A stretch of 55,582 nt of DNA from Gnetum montanum (taxonomy: Eukaryota > Streptophyta > Gnetopsida > Gnetales > Gnetaceae): the NCBI GenBank assembly GCA_015680685.1, contig MNCI01005936.1:130090-185671 (forward strand). The letters run 5' to 3'. The notes under the pieces were generated by a model. It worked only from the letters and a program-made list of their open reading frames with translations, searched no databases and was not told where the DNA came from. A program made the translations under genes and the position numbers. Every line of letters starts with the position of its first letter. The stretch's first letter is position 1. This document shows positions 11,283-20,527 of the stretch, one piece after another.

Positions 11283-12158
11283 TGATAAGCGGCGAGGTAC
11301 CACTACATCCAACCATACAAATCACAAGTGTTCACACACGATCTAATCAAATTTCATGGATGGGACTAGTTGTGGCATCTAGATTTCTATGCCATGATCG
11401 CAGTTCATTATCTTCCCACTTGGACTAGTGGTAGCTTTGTCATGTACAGTTTAGTCCAAAGTGAGGTGTATCATGTTATCTAATTCTATGCTACTTTTGA
11501 TGACAAAAAGAGATAAATTAATTAAACTAATGAGTAATGGAAAATAAGATCTAAACTAGCCTATGTGTGATGAGTATATGCTCTTAATCATCTGTACACA
11601 TCTTGGACTTTGTGAGACTACTTCTAGGATTGCCAAGTGTATGTCACTGGTTGTGCCAAACGATACACCTTTGGATTACCAGGTATCTACACTTAAACAT
11701 TCATGATTAAGGTGTATGCATTCTGCTTAATAACAAGAATAATAAATAATAATAAATGGAAACATTTAGCTAAAGAAAGCAATGAATAATTAAGGTAATA
11801 ATAATCTAAGTGGATGTTGCAATGATGGGAGTAATCTCAATCTTTATTGCTAGTCATGTAATGTGTCCAAATATGTCACACTCGAACAAAGGTGCCATAC
11901 AATTACAGACATCACACTATGGACATGCATTGGGAATAACAATTCTAAGAAAAGAAACTAAAAACTAAAACTATCTTTCTACTTCCTATATTTTGGACTA
12001 CTATCTCATCTAAGCATCAAGTGTTGTATTTGTAGGCAAACCTAGATGAGGTGACGTTGGATATCTGATGTTGCTTATTGGCGCCGATGTTGGGTACATG
12101 AAGTCAGGGCTTCAACGTTAGGTACATGACATTGAGGCCTTAAAATGATGACTCATCA
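11283..12158 (-). repeat. 5' LTR of element A
   Basis: 876 bases, TGATAAG to CTCATCA on the plus strand, the partner of 2815-3676. It has the same U3-edge repeats (about 12045-12145) and a decayed TATA position near 12025. The adjacent primer-binding site on the left marks it as the 5' LTR. Confidence 0.9.
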
Positions 12159-15100
12159 ATAAAAAATAAAAAATATCTATCAATATCCAAATCAATACCA
12201 TCTAGATTTCACTTTCATTCTTCACCAAGATTAACAACTACAATAGAGGGATCTAGAAGGCAACATCATGTTACTGCCTAATCACTTAGTTCCATCACTG
12301 CTCATAATGGAATTGATGAAAGTAAAACTTACAATAGTTGCTCTAGATTACAAGGTATTTGATGACATATCTAGGTCCCATTATTCCAGTAAATCCCAGT
12401 TGTGAAAGGCTCATTTCATGAAGGCATGTCATGAAACTTCTAAGAAAAAAGAGACTAATGTTACACTAACATTACAATTAGAGAAGAAGGATATGGACTA
12501 CCAATTTGGTTGATCTCATGGTCAACATCAACTCGTGGTCACTTTCAACCTTAATGAGTAACTAAGAAAAATGGAGAATGAGATCCAACACAAGGAAGAC
12601 CTCTAGGCCTAGGTCTTCCAATAGGCCACCTAAAGAACATCAAAGGGGTCATGGTAGGAGAGTAAGTTGACAAAACTCTCATAGTTCACCATCTTTCTTA
12701 GTATCATCATCTTCAAGCTTTGATGAGGGTGAACATGGCCAAGGTAGGAGGGATAATGATAGAAGACTTGGTAAAAATTATACAAGAAACCATTGTAGGG
12801 ATGGTAGAAGAAAAAGTAGATGTAATCAAGAAGCTAGATACCAACATGAATGAAGGCATACCATGTGATGCCAAATGAAACATTGTTATGATTGGGATCA
12901 TGATGATTAGATTGACCTCTTGCTCACTATCATAAGCATGATTAACATTAAGGAAGCATTCTATATTCTAACCACGCATTAGAGGAATGGCCGAATCAAG
13001 TATCTAGATATGAATAACATCTTAAGTTTGAGGGGGAATACAATGTAGATTTATAATACCATTTGCAAGCTTTCTATATTTTTTTATATCTTACAAAACA
13101 TAGAAAATAAATGATAAAAGTGGAAACGCTTTCTAAGGACACTCATCAAAGAAGCTAAAAGTTGGTCCTAATCCTTTGAACCAAAATCCATTAGAAGGTG
13201 AAGTACAATATTGGAGCTATTCAATGACAAGTATTAAACATATATCTGAGTGTCCAACTGAAGAAAGCAAATCCAATGATAGAAACATAGCAATCATGAA
13301 TTACTTGATGTAGCCTTAGATAGGGATTACTTTCTACTTCACAAATTTCCAAGTCATGGCTTCTCCTAAAGGGAATAGTTACATCATATCATAGATGGAC
13401 TCAAGAACAAGAATAGGAAAGCCCTTGGAGTCTATGCCCAAGGGAGACTATTAAAAATGAAAATCCATTGAATTCAAAGACTAATTTATCAAGTGGTAAA
13501 GAAGAAAGGAGAACTTAGGAAAAGAGAGAGAGTAGAGAAGTACAACAGGGATTCTTCTAACCACAAAAAGAGGTTTGTCTCTATGAGCTAGATGAGGGAG
13601 TATTGTTAGAGAAAGTTGTATAAAGAAAAATCTTGTTCATTTAGAAATCAATCACTAAAATATTAGTAAATGTTGATAAGATATGGGACTCAATAGATGA
13701 AAAATTTCAAACAATACTAAAGATCATGGAGGAGAAAGTAGAACAAGGAAAAGTAATGGATAAGGACAAAAGAAAGAAAAAGAATGTAGGAAAGGACTAT
13801 TATCAACATAAAGGAAAAGCAGTTGTAGTTAAGGAGATTGTAAAATTTAAATCAAAAGATGATGATTGTGATATTTGCCAATATAAACATCTAAAGGATT
13901 ATTGCCTTATAATGTCATATCTCTAAGAGTCTAGAATGTATACCTTAAACCAAAGATTCGTTAATAGGTAGATATCTAGAAGGTTATCTTTTCCTTAAGG
14001 CAACTATAGAAAATCACATCACAAGTAATAATATTATTTAAGTGAAGCTCCATCAGAACCTTAGGAGTACTATCAACAATGGTAAAATCCACAATCATGG
14101 GGGATGCTACCACCAAAGTAGAAATACCTTTATAGACAACGTGATCCATATGGATATTCTGTCCAACAACCTATATATTCAAGTGGTTCTACCATACATG
14201 TTTTTTCTTATCATTATTATCATCATGAGTACCATAAACTTGTTACTCCACAAGCTGAATCTCCTTCTTCTTATACTCTTCATCCTCACGTGCACTTCCA
14301 ACCTCATGCTTTAAATCGATTAACACCTCCTCCACCCATGTAAGGTGAAATCCCTTCATAGATACACCAATGAAATGCCATATGAGTCATAAACTTGTAG
14401 ATGGATGATAACTCAAGTGGTTCTAAGCATAAGTCTTAGAAACACCCATTTGTTAGGCCAACCCATTCATCAAAACCTTCATAGGCATATGTGGCTATGG
14501 GCCTTAGATCAATAACCTCCCAAATGCCATCTAAAATACCTTCAAATCAAAGTTTCTCAAATGGACAAACAACCATGTTGATCCATGTGGTTATTGGTTG
14601 GATAAAGGGATGAAACTTTTCTAGGAAGAGAATTACTTTAGAAAGTCTCCTAATTTTTTTCACATCATAATAAATGCATTATGCAAAGCTCTAATGGACT
14701 TAGGTTTTGAAGCCAATTTGATTTCATAAGAGATGTAAAACCTTGGAATATACCACCACTTAAGAAATGCAATATCATATTAAAGCTTACAAACTAGCCT
14801 ATTATTGCTTCTTTAGGACTAATGGAAGACATTTTGGTGATAATTGATGACTAGTTATATCTTATTGACTTCCTAGTGATCCATGTGAACAAATACAAGG
14901 GAGAATTTTCTATCATTACTGGAAGGAATTAGCTAGGTACAATTGATGTCAAGCTAGGAATCATAAACCTATCATTAGAAATTTCCAAGGAAAATAAGCA
15001 TGGAATAGTAGAGAAAAAGGGAGTTTCATGTATTACTTATAGTAGCATAGTGTGCAATTGCATGCAAAAGGTATGGGAAATTACATACATAACTATCATA

Positions 15101-15440
15101 GCATGAAAATCATATGTAGAATTAGAAAGTATGCAAAGGTGCTTATATGCAGCAACCATAAAATAAGATGGCACATAGTGGTTGATTTCAAATAAAATCT
15201 ATGATTCCACTATGTGCATAGAACTATAATAAGCCCTAAAAAGGACATACATTGATATATTAAATGAAATGGAGTAGCTTAGATGTCAACTCTTTGATGC
15301 AAAAAACTACCAATAAGCATACATGGACTAGGGAAAGTTGGAGATTCTAAAGACATTTGATATCTAGTCATAGTTGAGGCATGGTTATAGTCATCTAATG
15401 TCATGTTCATTATATGCTTTTGGATGCATTTATAGTCATT
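12159..15440 (+). pseudogene. Broken gag-protease of element E (plus strand)
   Basis: After A's insertion the leader of E resumes, followed by a Ser-rich gag N-terminus (12690-12720), the gag core (12900-13500; the VYAQGRL motif near 13428 equals TYAQGRL in H), a basic stretch, a zinc knuckle CDICQYKHLKDYC (13867-13905, within the open piece 13726-13926), a Gln/Pro/His-rich tail, and protease-region sequence at 14820-15060. There, INLSLEISKENKHG matches IMDLSLEISKKNKFE of B (28625-28810). Homology to B continues to about 15400 (RCLYAAT near 15140). Stops are frequent. RT and integrase are absent. Confidence 0.75.
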
Positions 15441-15639
15441 CTATCAACTTCTAACATCCCCTCTTCTTGAAATAATTATTTTGAAATTAAAATTGAATAT
15501 ACTATCCACTAAGATCCTCTTAGATTTGTTGAACCATACTAATTTTTAAATTTTCTTGTCACAATGAGATATTGAACATTTATGAAGATAAAATATTCTT
15601 AAGATAAATTTTCAATAATGATGTTACTTTCTAATTTAA
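15441..15639. other. Unassigned AT-rich sequence
   Basis: I see no coding, repeat or RNA signal between the end of E homology and the LINE tail. Confidence 0.4.
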
Positions 15640-15760
15640 ATTTATCATCAACCTTATCCTGGTCTTATCCCAACAAAATGGGGTTGGTTACATAAGTTTT
15701 TTTTGTCATTTACCTCTACGAAAAGCTATATCATTTATTTATATTTTCTTCAAATTATCT
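15640..15760 (+). mobile_element. 3' tail of an RTE-like LINE (or SINE using it)
   Basis: The stretch CTTATCCCAACAAAATGGGG followed by TTGGTTACATAAG (15660-15692) is a close variant of the well-known plant RTE 3' end (CCTTGTCCCAACTAAATGGGG, then TCGGCTACATGAAT). It is followed by a T run and the usual downstream part. No reverse transcriptase is present, so this is a 5'-truncated copy or a SINE with an RTE tail. Confidence 0.6.
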
Positions 15761-15997
15761 TTGATCATGTGAATGCTGTGCATCACATTTGGAAAATTCC
15801 CTAGCATCTACAAAATTTGAAAAAAAAAAAATAATCCATAAGATTTAACAAGGTTTTACTACAAACTATTAACTTGATGCTAATTCTCCTCCTTGGATAT
15901 CTAGGTTTAGGACCAACATTGATAGAGTTAATATTCAATTAAAATGTTTGGGTTAAATTTTCTTAAAAATCTACAATAAAACTTAAAAATTTTAACT
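15761..15997. other. Unassigned AT-rich sequence
   Basis: AT-rich DNA with an A run (15821-15830). No gene or repeat family was recognised. Confidence 0.3.
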
Positions 15998-16140
15998 TTG
16001 GTTGTTGGAACTAAAACTACACCCATGTCATATATTTAAATTATAACTTTATAACCTAACATTACCCACAATAATGGAATCCATAACTTGGAGCTTTCAA
16101 ATTAATAGTCTAACCACTAGGTTAATACTTGATTGTTAGA
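15998..16140 (-). mobile_element. tRNA-derived SINE (copy 1)
   Basis: On the minus strand the head reads TATTAACCTAGTGGTTAGAC, a pol III A-box with tRNA-like context. A B-box-like stretch (GTTATGGATTCCAT) follows about 30 bases on, and the tail ends GTTCCAACAACC. It shares its body with the SINE at 16312-16627. I could not define a clean target-site duplication. Confidence 0.6.
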
Positions 16141-16167
16141 AATAAATCTAGATGATTTGGCTTTCAA

Positions 16168-16184
16168 GGGAGGGAGGGAGGGGG
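16168..16184 (+). other. G-quadruplex-type sequence
   Basis: GGGAGGGAGGGAGGGGG has four G tracts separated by single A residues. It sits in a purine-rich stretch (16165-16250) of otherwise AT-rich DNA between two SINEs. Confidence 0.6.
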
Positions 16185-16311
16185 CAGTTTGGGAGGATTG
16201 GGGGGAAGGATGAGAGAGAGAGATGTGGGGTGGAAGTAGAGGGTAGAGGTATTAGATAAAAAAAAATCAATAATAAGTAAGAAATATTTTAGAGTACATC
16301 ACATGGTTAAT

Positions 16312-16627
16312 TAAGAGGTTGTTGACACCTTAAAATAATTGTAATATAGGTACACCTAAAGATATATAGGTCAATTAGAACTTTATAACTTAACATTATC
16401 CATTAGAATTGAATCCATGACTTAATAATGAGGTATTAGCCTAGTGGTATGAGTCTTGACCTAGTAACCCCAAGTCACAAGTTCAATTCTACTAGGTAGC
16501 ACAAAGTTATAAACTTTTATAAATCTTGGGGTGTACCTATGTTTCAATTATTTTAGGTTCCAACACCCCCTAAATCCATGACTTGAAGCTTTTAATTAGA
16601 GCCTTATCACTAGGGTAACAAATTGTT
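16312..16627 (-). mobile_element. tRNA-derived SINE (copy 2), split by a second SINE
   Basis: Read on the minus strand: the head at about 16627-16585 has an A-box-like TTACCCTAGTGATAAGGC, then the body, then (after the nested copy) the body and 3' end at 16423-16312, ending ...AATTATTTTAAGGTGTCAAC. It is flanked by 15-base target-site duplications with one mismatch: CATCACATGGTTAAT (16297-16311) and CATCACATGATTAAT (16628-16642). The long duplication is what LINE-driven insertion predicts. Confidence 0.75.
16424..16572 (+). mobile_element. tRNA-derived SINE (copy 3), nested in copy 2
   Basis: A plus-strand SINE of about 149 bp. The A-box TAGCCTAGTGGT is at 16437-16448, the B-box AGTTCAATTCT at 16480-16490, and the 3' end GTTCCAACACCCCC matches the other copies. 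It interrupts copy 2 in the opposite orientation and is flanked by a perfect 12-base duplication, AATCCATGACTT, at 16412-16423 and 16573-16584. Confidence 0.85.
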
Positions 16628-16723
16628 CATCACATGATTAATCACTATATGTATTCCTTATACATATAGCCAACATGAGGGGCTAGGGGTGTTGGAACTT
16701 GAAACAATTGTTTAAATAATATA

Positions 16724-19304
16724 TGAGGTAGGAGAGACTGAGGTGGGTATGGTGGCTTGGGAAGCCAATTGTTGGAATAGGTTCCCTAAGAAGTTTTTTG
16801 GTTTGAGCTCCACCTCGAACTCATCTTACTCCTCATGTTGGCTCTCAAAGCTTGACTTCATGTCTTGCTTGTCCATATCAATTAGATGAGATAAAATATG
16901 TGTGTGGACATTGGACAATGGTATTATTATAAGGAAAAGGAATATATTCTTTCCCATTACGATGAATGAGTTTGTATTCACTATTGGATTCCACCTCTAC
17001 TTGTGGAATGAGCAAACCTACTTAGATTTTGGCACATATGAAATTATAATAATTTTCATGAATTATTGTAAAATTTGGGCTTCACCCTCTCAGTCTAAGT
17101 GACTATCTATGTTCAACCATGGTAGGTTCTTTAGGGTCATAGACCCTCACAACATCTTGGTTAGATGCTGTATTGGTTAAGTTGAAGGGCAAGACAGTTG
17201 ATTGATTGCATGACATGTTTACTGGCTTTAAAAATTGGTTTAATAAATTTTAAAAATTGATTTTTAAATCAAAATTTTAGCAAGTGGAATTGTTCAAAAT
17301 GTAAAAAGAGGGTTATGACTAGAAAATGATGTAAACTATATTATAGGTGTAATGCAAGTTGCAATGGTAGTGGTGTGCACTACACTTGGAAAAATGTGAA
17401 AGTTGTAGACATGTTAAAAGTACCAACTATGCTAGCTTTTCTAGCAATGTCTATGATGAAGTGTGTATAGTAGACCACTGTATTTCCTAGCCAACTACAC
17501 TAAGGTAGGTGGTGGGAAATTGATTTTTCCTTGGTAAAACCAAGTTTTGAATATTTTCTTCTAAGGAGATACACAAATTTTAAAAGATTAAGTGTGAAAA
17601 TTTTGGCTTTTTCAAGGATTATGGTAGAGTCTTGGCAATGTCTATGCTAGCTCTCCTATAGGATTTCATAGTAGATGTATTTGGATTTTGAGTTGAGGTT
17701 GCGTTAGTTTCTAGGATATCACCAATGTGGGTTTTGCAAGCTTCATTGTGACTATGCTAGCCTTAGAAAGTCCAACAACTACGATGAAAATCATGTAGAA
17801 GTCCAAATCACCCACAACTATTATGCTGCATATTTAATTGTGGAAATTTCAATATAAACATAGCTTTTATGGGTAGATGCTTGCATGTTTTATATTTCAA
17901 AACATAGAAAACTTGATTTGGGAAAATGTTTGAAAAACATTTTGGAAACTGGTTGGAAAATGTTTGGGAAAGGGTTTTGGAAAATGGTTTTAGGCTAAGA
18001 ATTTGAGTGGAGGCCCTCCTTCTAGCACCAAAAGAACTATAGCACCTATAAAATTCTTGTTGGAAAAATGAAAAATTCTAGGCAAAATAGTGTTGACCTT
18101 GAATCCAAAGGACCTTTGAGAAAGAGGATTTAAGGTGCCCTAGATGATCTGGTTGATCACCCAGGGACTTATAGAATGTAGATGGAAATATGAAAATAAA
18201 GTTGCAAACTCAAATAAAAGTAAATATATAATTAAACTTGAATAAAATTTGCACTACAAATGAATTGGCAAAATTTATCAAAAATAGCAAAATGCTCAAA
18301 GTGTAGAGGTCTAAGAGTACAGATTGTGTGCCTAGATGCACAAGAAGCTTGTCTAAATGGAGCTTGAAGCCTATTGGAGTTGGTAGGTTGTATTCTGCAA
18401 TTGAACTCCATGATCTAGATAGTTCACAACTCCAATCATTAAGAGCCTCTTGCTCTTTTTTATTTTTATTTTCAACTTTTAAGTGTTAATGATGTGCACA
18501 ATGGTGTTTGACTTTGGTGGTAATGGGATTACATTGAGAGTCCTTGGGGCTTAGGTAGATTCCAATTACTTTTGAAAAGTCTTACAAAATGCTAAAAATG
18601 GATTTTAGGTGGTTAAGGTTGCTATAATGATATGGTTTAAAAAATGTTCTAGAACTTGAATGAAGTGTTCTAGTTTGACTTTTATAGGCTCTGGAATTGT
18701 TGAATTTAGGATACAAATTTCTACCATAATTACTGACAGATTAATGTTGTTTGTAGGTGTAGTTAACCATTTATGGTATGTTTTGACATCCAAGGACCAT
18801 CAAAACCACATCAGATACTAAAAATAGTAAATAGAGTTTTGTGACTACACTAACTTCACCTCAACTATGCTAGCCTTGGAGAGCTATGCTGGCATTGTTG
18901 GAATTGGCTAAGAGATGTGGTGACTATGTTGGCCTTGTGGATATTGTTGAAGATTTGAGATGACTATGTAGGCCATGCTACCACCAATGGAAACTATCAT
19001 AACTACACTTGCCATTGCTGGGAAAATGGAAAATCCAACAACTCTAACGTTGGCATTGCAACTTCTACATTGGTTTTGTGACAACTATGTTGGGAATTGT
19101 TGGGAAATGGAAAGCCAAACACAACCAATGTTGGGTGTAGATGGTTCTAGCGTAGTTGAGGCTATACCCTCATAAAAAACCCATGAAAATGCCAAATTTG
19201 GTAGTCCCCAAGGCATTTTTAGCCTTCCCAAGCCCAAATATAGACATGACATTACTTTATCTGCTTGGAAAGTGAGGCAGTAATTACTTATGAGGCATTT
19301 TTCA
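16724..19304 (-). repeat. 3' LTR of element F
   Basis: About 2.6 kb closely similar to the right-hand copy (43874-47500), for example at 16745-16900 versus 43895-44050 and 18480-19270 versus 46640-47460. It begins TGAGGTAG. Open frames inside (16902-17102, 18605-18793, 18975-19175) differ between copies and are not genes. Element B sits within a few bases of its right end. Confidence 0.75.
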
Positions 19305-19307
19305 GCT

Positions 19308-20291
19308 TGATGTGTAGCAAGGTACCCCTACGTCCAACCATACGAATCACAAAGCGTTCACACACGATCCATTCGAATTTTGTGGACTCTAGTTTGTGGT
19401 GAACTATTCTTATAGGAAGTGAACCTTGCCCTAAGGTTGTTCATTGTCTTCCCAATTACACTTGTGATGTATAAAGGTATGGTTAAGTGTAATCAAGGCA
19501 TATGATTTTTATTGTTTAATGTTTTTTGTTCTTTGGTGCTTAGAGTAGAGAGATGAAGTAATTGAATAACTAATCAAATTTAACCACTTAACTAGTCTCT
19601 AACTAATCCTAACATAAGTATTTGGTCCCATTTTTCATACACATCCTGAACCCACATATCCACTAGTAAGTTACCAAGTGCTACGCTATTGGGCACACCA
19701 AGCAATAACGCTACCAGGATTATGAAGCAAATATGTGTTTACAATTGAAGCAATCATACTTATGTACTTAATTTATTTAGCTTAATTAATTAACTACTCA
19801 CTTAAAGTCTAATTTATGTTAATTGATTGCATATTTCATGAAAATAATAATAGCATAAATAAATCATTAATCTATTCTAAGTGTTGCAAGGTTGGATCAA
19901 AAGGCTTGTCTTTATTGCCATACACAATAGTGTGGTTTAGATACAACAATGCTCAAATAAAGATCTGTATATTTTCTAACTCCTCCTATAGGCACTTAGA
20001 GAAATATTGTAACTTTCAAATAGAAAAACTACAAGAGCTTTGCTACTAATATGACTTGAATCCATATAAACATGGTTGGGAGCTCGTATTTATAGTTTTT
20101 GCTATAGTACTAGGTTGACAGGGCCTCATACATGTAGTAAACGTTATGTTGATGTGGCCTCGTCAATGGGGCAACATTAGGTAAATTGGGCCCTATCAAT
20201 AGAGGATCATCAATGAGGCCACGTTAATGGAGGCCCATTGACGAGGCCACATCAACAGGGGCCTATTGACATGACACTTTGATGCTCATCA
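19308..20291 (-). repeat. 3' LTR of element B
   Basis: 984 bases, TGATGTG to GCTCATCA on the plus strand, the partner of 31545-32501. On the minus strand a TATA box (CTATAAATA, plus 20089-20097) precedes the R-like region. The outer edge (about 20115-20275) is a run of GAGGCCACRTYAA-type units. The polypurine tract follows at 20292. Confidence 0.9.
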
Positions 20292-20305
20292 TACCCCCAT
20301 GACTA
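20292..20305 (-). other. Polypurine tract of element B
   Basis: The minus strand reads TAGTCATGGGGGTA directly beside the 3' LTR, as in A, C and D. The following 100 or so bases (to about 20370) are the conserved 3' untranslated stretch of the family. Confidence 0.85.
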
Positions 20306-20527
20306 AATGAAAACTCATCCTCAAGCTCCTTTACAAAATTAGAAAGGTATGGGATTATTGATTGACTCTTGACATAACAAATTTACATAACAAAATTGAG
20401 TGCCTGAGTGTACAAAACAACAAATTACAAAAATTGTGGTGTTCATGACATAAAAATTGAACACCATGACGTGACTACAAAAAACTGGACAACACATTTG
20501 ATGATGGTGTAAAGATGGTGGAGAAGA

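Larger units (their letters stand above)
2815..12158 (-). mobile_element. Element A: pol-less Athila-like LTR retrotransposon
   Basis: A 9.3 kb element on the minus strand. It has a 5' LTR at 11283-12158, primer-binding site 11265-11282, leader, gag (10620-8795), spacer, an extra ORF (about 6530-3865), polypurine tract at 3677 and 3' LTR 2815-3676. It is flanked by ATAAC/ATAAA, a target-site duplication with one mismatch. By eye the two LTRs differ at roughly one base in nine, so the insertion is old. No protease, RT, RNase H or integrase can be found between gag and the extra ORF: the gag tail runs straight into the spacer, as in element C. A single N at 6531 marks an assembly join inside it. 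Confidence 0.85.

Noticed and set aside
14042-14314. Ile/Leu-rich 90-codon ORF as a membrane protein
   Set aside because: Lies in the gag tail of E, where the homologous frame is Gln/Pro/His-rich. This is a shifted frame.
16437-16490. Functional tRNA gene
   Set aside because: A and B boxes are present, but there is no cloverleaf, and a long 3' body and target duplications show a SINE.
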